Shown here: in pieces, positions 16,565 through 24,921 of the stretch
Position numbering within the stretch: position 1 is the first letter of the stretch
Layout: every line of letters starts with the position of its first letter
DNA from: Flavihumibacter solisilvae
Lineage (GTDB): Bacteria > Bacteroidota > Bacteroidia > Chitinophagales > Chitinophagaceae
NCBI RefSeq assembly: GCF_000814475.1
Contig: NZ_JSVC01000015.1
Span: 329,268-393,267 of the forward strand
Length of the DNA stretch: 64,000 nt
Reading direction: 5' to 3'
The notes under the pieces: model-generated
The model's input: the letters and a program-made list of their open reading frames with translations, nothing else
Databases searched by the model: none
What the model was told of the DNA's origin: nothing
Made by a program: the position numbers and the translations under genes

Positions 16565-18979
16565 TTATTCGTCCTTCTTGTCTTTTTTGCCGAAGATCTT
16601 GCGGAAGATTCCTTTTTTCTTTTCCTTCGGTGGTTCTACCGCAGACTTGTCAGTTGTTTTTTTTTCATCCTTCCTGCCATTCTGATTCGCTTCGTTCAAC
16701 ACTTTCTGTTCTTCAGCATTGAGTGATGATTCTACCGGAACATTGCTCGTATCGGGAGCCGCAAGATATTGTTCTGCCATGCCATTGCCCTGGTCTGTGC
16801 CTTCTGCACCCGGTGGCGGGGTCTGGTCAATAATGTTCATGTAGTCATAGGTCAGCTCATTCCGTAATTTCTCGGGTTGCGGGAACCTCGCGAGGGGGTC
16901 AATTCCAAGGGTCTTGTCTGCATATACTTTTTTAAAGAAATACTCCCAGATTGGCCTTGCTGCCTGTCCGCCATAACCTAAGCCGCTTTCCAGCCTGATA
17001 AACCGGTCATCGCAACCTATCCATGTACCAGCCAGCAACTGTGGTGAAAATCCAATGAACCATGCATCCGCATTGTCGTTGGTGGTACCGGTCTTACCCG
17101 CCAGCTCTGCTACACCAAGACGGGAACGCAATCCGGCCGCGGTACCCATTTCAACTGGTCCGCCAAGCATCTTTGTTGTGGTATAAGCCGCAGATTCGCT
17201 GATAACCTGGTTCATCTTCGTCTGGAAACTTTCCAGTACGTTACCATTGCGGTCTTCGATGCGTGTAATATATGTTGGCTGAGTACTGAATCCCTGGTTT
17301 GCAAACATGGTGTATCCATACAGCATTTCATACATCGACAGGTCAACGGCACCAAGACAGATGGAAGGGTAGGGCTCCACCTTCGTTTTGATATTGATGT
17401 TATTCAGGAATTCCACAAAACGTTTCGGCCCGATCTGCTTCATGATATAGGCAGTGGCACAGTTCAGGGAATAGGTCAGGGCACTTGCCATGCTCACCGT
17501 ATTGCCTTTACATTCCGCTTTGGCAGGTACAAGTCCATAACCCGGGAAGTCCTGGACCACGTTCTCAACAGGAGTTTCAGGAGTAAACCCAGCTTCTTCT
17601 ATTGCTTCGCAATACAGGAATGGCTTAATGGATGATCCTACCTGGCGTTTCGTATTCAGGTTAACGTGGTCAAATTTGTATGTCTTGAAATCAATGCCAC
17701 CAACCCAGGCTTTTACTTCACCTGTTACCGGATCCATAACCATAAATGAAGTCTGCAGCATCTGGCGATGGTACTTGATGGAATCAAGCGGTGTCATTAC
17801 CGTATCCTTTTCACGCTTCGAGTTCCATGCGAAGATCTTCATCGGCACCTTCTGCTTAAAACTATTGCGGATCGCTTCCTCAGAAAGGCCGTCTTCCTTA
17901 GCGTTTTTCCAGCGCTCGCTGTTCTTCATGGCGGCGTCCAGCACATTGTTGTGCCCTTTCCATACGCCTCCTTTCTTGATGGAACCCTGGGCGTTGAGTG
18001 CCTTCTGGAGTACCGGCATCTGCTTAGCTACCGCTTCCTCCGCATACAGCTGCATGCGAGGGTTGATGGTAGTATAAATTCTTAACCCGTCTTTGTAAAT
18101 GTCATAAGGATCGCCGGTTGCAGGGTTGGTGGTATTCTTGCACCACTGTTTGATGTCGTCCCTTAACACCTCGCGGAAATAAGGCGCAAGCCCGGCATTT
18201 TCATCCTGTTTGCGATAATTCAGTACAATTGGTTTCAGCTTCAGCTTCTGGTTTTCCGTTGCAGTCAGGTAGTTGTTCTTGGCCATCTGGTCGAGTACGA
18301 CGTTCCTGCGGTTCATTGCATTTTTCGGATTTTTCCGGGGATTGTAGATCGTGTTTCCCTTCAGCATTCCGACAAGTACTGCCGCTTCCTCCACATTGAG
18401 GCGGTCGGGTTCCTTTTGAAAGAATGTCAGCGAAGAATTCCGGATACCATACACATTCTCACCAAATGGAACTGTATTCAGGTAAAGCGTGAGGATTTCC
18501 TGTTTTGTAAAATTTCTTTCCAGTTTAATGGCAATGATCCATTCTTTCAGTTTCTGGATCACCCGGGTAATGGGATTCCTGGCACGTTCAGAAAACATAT
18601 TGAGCGCCAGCTGCTGCGTAATAGTGCTGCCGCCGCCTTCGCGGCCGAGAAAGATGATGGCCCGCGCAACAGATCTTCCGTCTATCCCGGAATGCTCATA
18701 AAACCTTTCATCTTCAGTAGCTACCAGGGCATTTACCACGTGTTTTGAGATATCGTGATAGTCAACATTGCTGCGGTTCCCCCTTTCCCTGTAATACTTT
18801 CCCATCAGCGTACCGTCCGCCGCATAAATCTCTGTAGCCTGGAGGATGGAAGGGTTTTCGAGTTCACTCAGGGAGGGCAATTTGCCGAAAACCCCCACAT
18901 TGATCAGGATGAGTAGCAGGGCAAATGCGGCAAAACCTATCAAAAACACTTTCCAGAAAACACGTGCGGAATGTTTCAT
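16565..18979 (-). CDS. Penicillin-binding protein 1A-type transglycosylase/transpeptidase
   Basis: About 804 residues from ATG 18979. A further in-frame ATG at 19009 adds ten residues, but the nearer one directly precedes the charged-then-hydrophobic anchor (KHSARVFWKVF). The GT51 glycosyltransferase domain shows ATEDERFYEHSGID with the catalytic Glu and GGSTITQQLALN. The transpeptidase domain shows GSSIKPFLY (SxxK), YSLNCA (SxN) and GKTGTTNDNADAW (KTG). The C-terminal tail is long and Lys/Glu-rich (EEQKVLNEANQNGRKDEKK). It polymerises and cross-links peptidoglycan. It lies 68 bases downstream of the PorW/SprE-like gene on the same strand. Confidence 0.94.
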   Translation of the reverse strand: MKHSARVFWKVFLIGFAAFALLLILINVGVFGKLPSLSELENPSILQATEIYAADGTLMGKYYRERGNRSNVDYHDISKHVVNALVATEDERFYEHSGIDGRSVARAIIFLGREGGGSTITQQLALNMFSERARNPITRVIQKLKEWIIAIKLERNFTKQEILTLYLNTVPFGENVYGIRNSSLTFFQKEPDRLNVEEAAVLVGMLKGNTIYNPRKNPKNAMNRRNVVLDQMAKNNYLTATENQKLKLKPIVLNYRKQDENAGLAPYFREVLRDDIKQWCKNTTNPATGDPYDIYKDGLRIYTTINPRMQLYAEEAVAKQMPVLQKALNAQGSIKKGGVWKGHNNVLDAAMKNSERWKNAKEDGLSEEAIRNSFKQKVPMKIFAWNSKREKDTVMTPLDSIKYHRQMLQTSFMVMDPVTGEVKAWVGGIDFKTYKFDHVNLNTKRQVGSSIKPFLYCEAIEEAGFTPETPVENVVQDFPGYGLVPAKAECKGNTVSMASALTYSLNCATAYIMKQIGPKRFVEFLNNINIKTKVEPYPSICLGAVDLSMYEMLYGYTMFANQGFSTQPTYITRIEDRNGNVLESFQTKMNQVISESAAYTTTKMLGGPVEMGTAAGLRSRLGVAELAGKTGTTNDNADAWFIGFSPQLLAGTWIGCDDRFIRLESGLGYGGQAARPIWEYFFKKVYADKTLGIDPLARFPQPEKLRNELTYDYMNIIDQTPPPGAEGTDQGNGMAEQYLAAPDTSNVPVESSLNAEEQKVLNEANQNGRKDEKKTTDKSAVEPPKEKKKGIFRKIFGKKDKKDE

Positions 18980-19047
18980 AATTTTTCTTTCTTGGAATTG
19001 AACTTTCAAATATTACGCCCGAAAGTATAAAATCAGGACCTGATGGC

Positions 19048-22035
19048 CTAAAACTCACTCGGGAACAATTGTTTTAAAAAATTTCGGTAGGCAGGCAGGT
19101 CTTTATTGTTCATCAGCAGGTCCATATTGGATTCAGCCACAGGAATGAAATAATATTTGTCCGCCTTGAGCCAGGGGATGATATCCTTTGAAGCCTGTGC
19201 TTTTGCCTTCACAATATAATCCCTTGCCGCCTGCTCATTTGCCAGTCCTTTGATGGCAACCATCTTAACCTGGTCTGTCAGTCCTACAATCGTCACATTC
19301 ATAGGAACTGTATAGTAGTTTTCTTTATTATATCTGTTGAATGCATTTCGTGTTTCATTAACATAAACGGGGTCCACATTTTCCAGCACAATCACAACAA
19401 AGTGAGGCTGTGCGGCATGCCTGCTGAATGCAGTTCCTGTGGGCACGGCAGGAGCTTCTTTTTTCAGCCTGCTGCTATCAGTGATTCCAGGCACAGGCTT
19501 AACTGCCGGCAATTCCGTTTTGGGCTGCACCGCTTTCGCTTCCCTGGGGTCGGGTGTCACTGCTTCAGGCTTTTTTTCAACCGGTGCGGCAACTGCTTTT
19601 TCTTCCAGGGTTACGACGCTGTCTTCAGCAGGTCTCTGGATCTCGAGCTTCGTCAGGTAGTCTTCAATCTCAGCCCTTCGCTGCACAACGCTGATCAGGT
19701 TTTTGGCTTTCTCGGCGATGGGGTGATCAGGAAACTGGCCAATCAGTAACTGGAGCACATTAATGGCCTGGTTGTCGTCCCTTTTCTTGATATGATAAAT
19801 TGCTTCAATATACAGTAACTGCGGCGTCCAGAAATTCGAACCGTAAATGCTGTCTGCAATTGCTTTTGCCGCAATAGCGCCATCGAAATTACCCTCGATA
19901 AACAAGTCGTACACGTGACTATACGAAACCGTTGCGCCTTTCACGTGCGCATTCTCTTCTTCTTGCGCCTTTACCGGGTCAGCAGCCAGCTTCGCTTCGC
20001 GGGTTTCCGGATGTTCCTTTGCGAGTTTTTGTTTTACCCGGTCCAGGTCCGCTGTTTTACCCAGCATCTGATAGCATATAGATAACTGGTACAGGATTTC
20101 GGCTTCTTTGCTGCTGGCTGGGAATCGATCAAGCAGACCTTCATAATTCACTGCTGCAGTGGCATAGTCCTCGAAGCTGTTTTGAATGGTATTGGCAAGC
20201 ATGTATTGGGACTGCAGGATGGAATCATTGGAGACCTTTTGCTGCTCAGGTGTTATCGGCAGTTTTGCAATCAGTGCTTCGAGGGAAAGCTCTGCATCCT
20301 CTGCCGCCGCTTCTGCTTCTTCCGTTTTTATTTCTTTATTGAAAGTAACATTGCTCACACTGTTGCTGCGCCGCCAGTTGTCTGTATTCGGACGGTTGCC
20401 CCACTTGTTCCGGAATTCAGTAAATCCCCTGCTCTTAAGGGAGTTGTTGTAAAAATACCACTCGCCGGAATTGTAGGTTACGAACAGGTCCGACGGAACT
20501 GTGTTTCCTGCCGGAACGAAAACCGGTCCGCCAGCCTGTTGAGCCCCGGAAAGGTCATCATCTTTTAAGCCTCTTTGCTTGCGAAGCTGTCGCAGGTACC
20601 GGGTGAGAATATCGTTTCTTTTGTCTTCAGGCATTGCCGCCAGCCGCTGAAGGCTATCCTGCCTGTTGATCACATAATAATTGGAAGCTACGACCTCGAG
20701 CCCTTCAAGACGGGCAGTGAGTGCCTGGGCTTCTGCTTCGGGTAAATAACCCATTTCTACACTGTCGTAATAGTTTTTTGCCGGAACGTATTCTTTCTGG
20801 TTAAATGAAAGGTCACCCAGCAGCTGGTAGGAGCGGGTTTTCTGATCCGGGTTTACCGTGCTGTATTTTACACTTTTCAACAGGTGCGCCTGGGCCGCGG
20901 GAATCATTCCGCGCCTTACTTCAATTTGCCCGATGGTATAATAGATCAGGTCGCGGTAATTTGTATACCGCTCTTTCCTGGCCATTTTTTCCAGGGCTGC
21001 AATGGCTGCTTGCCAGTCTACATCATTGATGCCCGTGATCTGCTGGGTAGCCTGCAATTGCGCGGCAACTTCCATTACCGGGTTCATGGTGTGTTTGATA
21101 CAACGCTCGAAGGCATCTTTTGCCAGGGCAGTTTTTCCTGCACGCGAGTACAACTGTCCAAGCAGGTATTCCCATCTTGCAAGCTCCTTCTTATCGTAAG
21201 CCACCGGAAGCGCCTTTTCAAGATAATATGCTGCACTGTCGTACTGTGAAGCTGTATAGAACCAGTATGCACTCACTTCATCGAGCGAGTTATGCAGGCG
21301 TTTGGGAAAAGTGGGGTCATGCCGGAGTGTCTGGATAAGTGTGGCAGCCTGCGGCATTTCATTCCTCGTAATATGGGTGCGTACCAGCCAGATCAGCGCG
21401 TCATTGCGGCTGGGAGGTTCCGACAATGCCTTATCGATCACATTGCGTTTTTCGACCGTAGACACTTTCATCACACTTCCACCTTCGTTGGCATTGCTGC
21501 CGATCACCTTATCGTAACCGTCTTCCTCCTTCGGCGAAAAGGCATAGTTCATATACTGGAAGGTCATATAGGCCGTATCGAGCGTATTGCGGTAGTAATA
21601 GGCCTGGCCCATCAGCAGGTAAAGATTGTCCATCCAGTCGCTACGCAGGTCATGCAGGAAGATGCCGGCGTTTACCTTGTAGATCACGGAATCCAGTTCC
21701 GTCTGTTGTGATGAGGTATTTTCAAGCGAATAGTTATAGAAGGACAGCAATTCGGTGTAACGGTCTATCTGCTGGGCCCGTGCGTTGTCCAGCACCCTGT
21801 TCAGCTTCTCCCGTGCATTAAAGAAAAAATTGTAATGTGTATAGGTGTTCTGGAAGAATCTCCTGGGAGCGTTGAATTTTTTCTGACCGGTTTTCTCTGC
21901 CCTCAGCGTACGGTTCTCGTATTTGGCGGGTTTTTTCAGATCAGGGTCGAGGGTTGGCTGAGCCAATCCAGGTAAAAAACAGGAAAGGCAGATTAGGAAC
22001 GAAATCAGGATCCTGGTGCCTTGTGTATTGATCAT
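19048..22035 (-). CDS. TPR protein, type IX secretion PorW/SprE-like
   Basis: A 995-residue exported protein with a signal peptide (cleavage near PGLAQ, residue 26). Multiple tetratricopeptide-type helical repeats cover about residues 90-480 and 600-800, followed by a low-complexity Pro/Glu/Val linker (about 805-870). The C-terminal domain of about 130 residues begins near HFVVIVLENVDP and ends with MNNKDLPAYRNFLKQLFP. The N-terminal stretch with KKFNAPRRFFQNTYTHYNFFFNA and the overall layout match PorW/SprE, the periplasmic component that links the type IX motor to the translocon and is needed for secretion and gliding. No canonical lipobox is obvious, whereas characterised members are lipoproteins. 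Call made from remembered family features. Confidence 0.75.
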   Translation of the reverse strand: MINTQGTRILISFLICLSCFLPGLAQPTLDPDLKKPAKYENRTLRAEKTGQKKFNAPRRFFQNTYTHYNFFFNAREKLNRVLDNARAQQIDRYTELLSFYNYSLENTSSQQTELDSVIYKVNAGIFLHDLRSDWMDNLYLLMGQAYYYRNTLDTAYMTFQYMNYAFSPKEEDGYDKVIGSNANEGGSVMKVSTVEKRNVIDKALSEPPSRNDALIWLVRTHITRNEMPQAATLIQTLRHDPTFPKRLHNSLDEVSAYWFYTASQYDSAAYYLEKALPVAYDKKELARWEYLLGQLYSRAGKTALAKDAFERCIKHTMNPVMEVAAQLQATQQITGINDVDWQAAIAALEKMARKERYTNYRDLIYYTIGQIEVRRGMIPAAQAHLLKSVKYSTVNPDQKTRSYQLLGDLSFNQKEYVPAKNYYDSVEMGYLPEAEAQALTARLEGLEVVASNYYVINRQDSLQRLAAMPEDKRNDILTRYLRQLRKQRGLKDDDLSGAQQAGGPVFVPAGNTVPSDLFVTYNSGEWYFYNNSLKSRGFTEFRNKWGNRPNTDNWRRSNSVSNVTFNKEIKTEEAEAAAEDAELSLEALIAKLPITPEQQKVSNDSILQSQYMLANTIQNSFEDYATAAVNYEGLLDRFPASSKEAEILYQLSICYQMLGKTADLDRVKQKLAKEHPETREAKLAADPVKAQEEENAHVKGATVSYSHVYDLFIEGNFDGAIAAKAIADSIYGSNFWTPQLLYIEAIYHIKKRDDNQAINVLQLLIGQFPDHPIAEKAKNLISVVQRRAEIEDYLTKLEIQRPAEDSVVTLEEKAVAAPVEKKPEAVTPDPREAKAVQPKTELPAVKPVPGITDSSRLKKEAPAVPTGTAFSRHAAQPHFVVIVLENVDPVYVNETRNAFNRYNKENYYTVPMNVTIVGLTDQVKMVAIKGLANEQAARDYIVKAKAQASKDIIPWLKADKYYFIPVAESNMDLLMNNKDLPAYRNFLKQLFPSEF

Positions 22036-22156
22036 CTGCGCAAACTAAAGTGATATTAACTCTTCTGCAAGAAAATTATTTTAAAGTTATCCAAATTAAT
22101 TGGCTCGATTTTTATGTAGTTTGTGGCTGTCTTTTAAGGAAAACGGAACAATTTTA

Positions 22157-22552
22157 ATGCCTGAAAACAATACAAATACCACCTTTAAGCGTTTACGTAA
22201 CCGGTACCGCCTGGTGGTAATGAACGATGACAGCTATGAGGAGGTGGTAACCTTTAAGTTATCGAGGCTGAGTGTGTATATCGTTATGAGCACCATTTTC
22301 GTTTTACTGACGGGATTGACAGTGGCACTGATCGTTTTTACCCCGCTGAAATTGTATATACCGGGGTACGGCAGCGCCAGTGCAACAAAAGAATTAAGGC
22401 AGTTGAAGATCCGGACAGATTCGTTGGAACAGGCCATGCAGTACAAGGATCAATACCTGCAAAGCATAAAAAAAGTTTTACAGGGAGACGTAACCGTTAA
22501 GCTGGATACCACCTCCCTGAATATACCACCTACGGAAACAACCACAGATTAA
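22157..22552 (+). CDS. Single-pass membrane protein resembling the N-terminus of M23 peptidases
   Basis: A 131-residue protein. A positively charged cytoplasmic segment (RLRNRYRLVVMNDDSYEEV) is followed by one membrane span (about residues 40-62, YIVMSTIFVLLTGLTVALIVF). A short coiled-coil-like stretch (LRQLKIRTDSLEQAMQYKDQYLQSI) ends the protein. This is the layout of the N-terminal region of Bacteroidota M23 peptidoglycan peptidases, but the catalytic domain is absent and the frame ends cleanly. An upstream in-frame TTG at 22100 is not needed. It sits ten bases before the bactofilin gene, suggesting a membrane partner for bactofilin filaments; that role is inference. Confidence 0.75.
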   Translation: MPENNTNTTFKRLRNRYRLVVMNDDSYEEVVTFKLSRLSVYIVMSTIFVLLTGLTVALIVFTPLKLYIPGYGSASATKELRQLKIRTDSLEQAMQYKDQYLQSIKKVLQGDVTVKLDTTSLNIPPTETTTD

Positions 22553-22562
22553 ATCCAAAGCT

Positions 22563-22973
22563 ATGTTCAACGGAAAATCCAAAACTGAATTTGCTGCAGA
22601 AACAGGCGGTAACAGCACCAGCCTGATCGGAAACGGGACTACACTGAAAGGGGACATTACAAGTAACGGCGATCTGCGGATCGACGGAACCCTCATCGGC
22701 AATGTGCACAGTTCTGCCAAGGTAGTGATCGGCGCCAATGGCGTTGTAGAAGGCGATATCCATGGTCTGCAGGCAGACATCATGGGTAAAGTGGTCGGCA
22801 CTATCAAAGTAAAGGAACTGCTTCAACTCAAGTCTTCCGGCATTGTAAACGGTAACATCCACGCTGGCAAACTGCAGATCGAACCGGCAGCAACCTTTAA
22901 CGGCGCATGCCATATGGGAACGGAAGTTTCTCCGGCCGTAAATGAAAAGACTAAAGCAGCACCGGCAGCCTGA
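22563..22973 (+). CDS. Bactofilin family cytoskeletal protein
   Basis: A 136-residue protein with the right-handed beta-helix bactofilin core at about residues 18-115. The repeating hydrophobic-Gly pattern is clear: TLKGDITSNGDLRIDGTLIG, KVVIGANGVVEGDI, GIVNGNIHAGKLQIEP. Bactofilins polymerise without nucleotide and scaffold wall enzymes at the membrane. Its 3' end overlaps the next gene by 32 bases. Its upstream neighbour is a membrane protein like the N-terminus of an M23 peptidase, the enzyme class bactofilins often work with. Confidence 0.92.
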   Translation: MFNGKSKTEFAAETGGNSTSLIGNGTTLKGDITSNGDLRIDGTLIGNVHSSAKVVIGANGVVEGDIHGLQADIMGKVVGTIKVKELLQLKSSGIVNGNIHAGKLQIEPAATFNGACHMGTEVSPAVNEKTKAAPAA

Positions 22974-23199
22974 TAAGAAGATTTCATGGCTCAGGTATAT
23001 TTCACTGGGTAGCCAGCTAATGGTTGCCCTGGCTCTGGCCGTATGGGCCGGAATCAGTGCAGACCGGTGGCTGGGCATCGGTGTGCCCCTATTGGTTTGG
23101 GTATTACCTTTGCTCATAATTGCTGTTACCATAATAAAACTGGTAAAAGAAACAGCGCGCGACAGAAATGGAAAAAAAGACCGCCCGAATCAGACCTGA
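22942..23199 (+). CDS. AtpZ/AtpI-like putative F0F1 ATPase accessory protein
   Basis: An 85-residue protein with two membrane spans (about 23-42 and 47-66) separated by the short turn SADRWLGIGVP. This is the pattern of the AtpZ family, small proteins encoded in front of ATP synthase operons and proposed to assist Mg2+/Ca2+ transport or c-ring assembly. Its start is inside the bactofilin gene and its end inside the next gene, so the three are tightly coupled. The ATP synthase structural genes do not follow, which is unusual for this family. Confidence 0.8.
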   Translation: MKRLKQHRQPDKKISWLRYISLGSQLMVALALAVWAGISADRWLGIGVPLLVWVLPLLIIAVTIIKLVKETARDRNGKKDRPNQT

Positions 23200-23569
23200 T
23201 TTGTTACCCTTGTTGATCGTCTTCCTGGTTGTGAATGGTTTATTGCTGGTTTTCCGCCAGCGGATGGACGGACTGGGTGTGGATACCGCAATCCTGCTCA
23301 CCGGGAACCTCATCCTGTTTGTTATTTTTTTACTCTCCTTCGTGATGCACGCCCGCAGTGCTGAAAATTCCTCTACCCCGGCTTTCCTCAGGAGCGTTTA
23401 CGGCGGTATGCTGCTCAAACTTTTCGGCGGTGCTACTGCAGCTTTCGTTTATATCTTCCTGTTCCGTGATAAGGTCAACAAACCTGCCTTATTCGGTTGT
23501 ATGTTCCTGTATATGCTCTACACGTTCATCGAACTCAGGGTTGTGTTGAAGAAATCCAAGACCAGCTGA
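23168..23569 (+). CDS. Four-span membrane protein, probable AtpI analogue
   Basis: A 133-residue hydrophobic protein with about four membrane segments (near residues 11-28, 42-62, 76-97 and 105-122) and a basic C-terminus (RVVLKKSKTS). It overlaps the AtpZ-like gene by 32 bases. In many Bacteroidota an unnamed protein of this size lies between atpZ and atpB, so an ATP synthase-related assembly role is possible. The sequence itself carries no diagnostic motif. Confidence 0.65.
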   Translation: MEKKTARIRPDLLPLLIVFLVVNGLLLVFRQRMDGLGVDTAILLTGNLILFVIFLLSFVMHARSAENSSTPAFLRSVYGGMLLKLFGGATAAFVYIFLFRDKVNKPALFGCMFLYMLYTFIELRVVLKKSKTS

Positions 23570-23571
23570 CG

Positions 23572-24189
23572 ATGGCAAAACAGGAATACCCGCTCCAGCA
23601 ACTTTCCCATTTCCTGCCTGAAGGAACTTTTGAAATGGTGGCAAATTACCTGCATCACTATAAAGTACACCTCACGATCACCCGCGAGCGAAAGACAGTG
23701 CTTGGTGATTATCGCCACGCCCATCGCGGATTGAATCACCGGATCAGTGTTAACGGGAATCTTAACCCGTATGCATTCCTGATCACCCTCGTGCACGAGC
23801 TGGCCCACCTGGTCACTTTTGAAAGATTCGGACACCGGGTTGCTGCACACGGAAAAGAGTGGAAAGACCTGTACCGGCTTCTGCTGCAGGAATTCCTGGG
23901 CAAACAATTGTTTCCTGCTGACGTGGAAGCTGCATTGACGAAGAGCCTTCATAACCTGCCTGCGAGCAGCTGTGCCGATGAACCACTGATGCGGGTGCTC
24001 CGGCACCACGATCATCCCGATTCAAAGGGCACCCTGGTGGAGGAACTTCCGGAAGGCACTTTGTTTGCGATTGACGGCGGACGGTTGTTCCGGAAAGGAA
24101 AGAAACTTAGAAAACGATACCAGTGTAAGGAAGTGGCAACCGGGAAATTATATCTCTTCAGCGGTCTTTACGAAGTAATCCCTGCTTAG
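23572..24189 (+). CDS. SprT-like zinc metalloprotease-fold protein
   Basis: A 205-residue protein starting at ATG 23572, two bases after the previous stop; the longer frame from 23497 lies wholly within the upstream gene and is rejected. It contains the gluzincin-type motif VHELAHL (about residues 70-76) with a further His in HGKEWKDLYR 20 residues later, which would complete the zinc site. A basic C-terminal region follows. SprT-like domains occur in DNA-protein crosslink proteases of the Spartan group and in many uncharacterised bacterial proteins. The cysteine zinc ribbon of Spartan-like members is not visible. Its 3' end overlaps the convergent acetyltransferase gene by 42 bases. Confidence 0.85.
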   Translation: MAKQEYPLQQLSHFLPEGTFEMVANYLHHYKVHLTITRERKTVLGDYRHAHRGLNHRISVNGNLNPYAFLITLVHELAHLVTFERFGHRVAAHGKEWKDLYRLLLQEFLGKQLFPADVEAALTKSLHNLPASSCADEPLMRVLRHHDHPDSKGTLVEELPEGTLFAIDGGRLFRKGKKLRKRYQCKEVATGKLYLFSGLYEVIPA

Positions 24190-24666
24190 GTCGAGTAGCA
24201 TCCACAATCCACAGCCAAAGTGGCCGGACTCGCCCAGCGGGCCTTTAAGGTAGGTGAAGCCGAATTTTTCGTAAACGGAAAGCGCCTTTTTCAGCTCAGG
24301 CATCGATTCCAGGTATATATGGGAATAACCCAGGTCTGCGGCTGTACGAAGGCAGAGGCTGATCAGCTGTTTGCCAAGGCCCTTACCCCGTGCATCGGGC
24401 GACAGGTACATTTTCACCAGTTCACAATAGCCTTCAGGCAATCCTTTCGTCGGGTAAATACCAGCTCCGCCGATGATCCGGTTACCGGACTCAGCTATAA
24501 AATAAGCACTGCCTTGTTCCTGGAAAAGTTCAAAGAGGTGGTCGGTGGTGTCGTCGTAATAAACCGTGCCTGGCCTGTCTGCCCCAAATTCCTTCAACGC
24601 TGCACGGATGATCGCTGCTATCTCAGCATTGTCGTCAACAGTGATCGGTCTGATGGTTAGTTCCAT
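24148..24666 (-). CDS. GNAT family N-acetyltransferase
   Basis: A 172-residue acetyltransferase. The acetyl-CoA loop is LSPDARGKGLGKQLI (about residues 88-102). The beta4 strand GYCELVKMYL precedes it, and YEKFGFTYLKGPLGESGHFGC marks the C-terminal part. This subtype (KLYL-type strand, then ARGKGLG and YEKFGF) is common in Bacteroidota as a stand-alone enzyme with unknown acceptor. No neighbour suggests a substrate. The 3' end overlaps the SprT-like gene on the other strand. Confidence 0.88.
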   Translation of the reverse strand: MELTIRPITVDDNAEIAAIIRAALKEFGADRPGTVYYDDTTDHLFELFQEQGSAYFIAESGNRIIGGAGIYPTKGLPEGYCELVKMYLSPDARGKGLGKQLISLCLRTAADLGYSHIYLESMPELKKALSVYEKFGFTYLKGPLGESGHFGCGLWMLLDLSRDYFVKTAEEI

Positions 24667-24689
24667 GCCATAAAACTACGGCAACTTAT

Positions 24690-24797
24690 TTATCCCAGAA
24701 CCAACGCAACTATTGAGTAAAACACGACGAGAGAAGTAACGATCAGCGCGAGGAAGATCTTGTCGGCATTCCTGATGCTGTTTAAATTTTGTTTCAT
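24690..24797 (-). CDS. Possible 35-residue single-span membrane protein
   Basis: A short frame from ATG 24797 to TAA 24690. Residues 1-13 are polar and basic (MKQNLNSIRNADK), and residues 14-35 form one strongly hydrophobic helix (IFLALIVTSLVVFYSIVALV). The basic-then-hydrophobic order is the standard layout of small inner membrane proteins. It lies in the gap between the acetyltransferase and the divergent metal operon and has no overlap with either. It may be chance, since a short frame with this composition is not improbable. No family was recognised. Confidence 0.4.
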   Translation of the reverse strand: MKQNLNSIRNADKIFLALIVTSLVVFYSIVALVLG

Positions 24798-24861
24798 ATG
24801 GCTGCTTTTGCGAATAACGTGCCATTCTCAGCGATTATTACCAATTAGCAAAAAATATTAT

Positions 24862-24892
24862 TTGTGACAGACTCCCTGTTTCTTTATATTTG
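24862..24892 (+). promoter_or_regulatory. Consensus Bacteroidota promoter of the metal operon
   Basis: A -33 TTG (24862-24864) is followed after 20 bases by TATATTTG (24885-24892), an exact match to TAnnTTTG. This is the best promoter in the window. Transcription should begin near 24899, giving a leader of roughly 23 bases before the ATG at 24922. The -7 element overlaps the operator that follows. Confidence 0.75.
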
Positions 24893-24920
24893 TCTAAAAA
24901 TAAATTTAGACAAGTCTAAA
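24890..24920. promoter_or_regulatory. Overlapping palindromic operator of the metal operon
   Basis: Three copies of one half-site occur in alternating orientation: GTCTAAA (24892-24898), TTTAGAC (24905-24911) and GTCTAAA (24914-24920). The first two form an inverted repeat with 9-base arms and a 6-base spacer. The last two form TTTAGACAAGTCTAAA. The block runs from the -7 box over the predicted transcription start to one base before the start codon, the position of a repressor site. The TTTAG-N6-CTAAA form resembles sites of DtxR/MntR-type metal repressors; that assignment is inference. Confidence 0.7.
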
Positions 24921-24921
24921 A

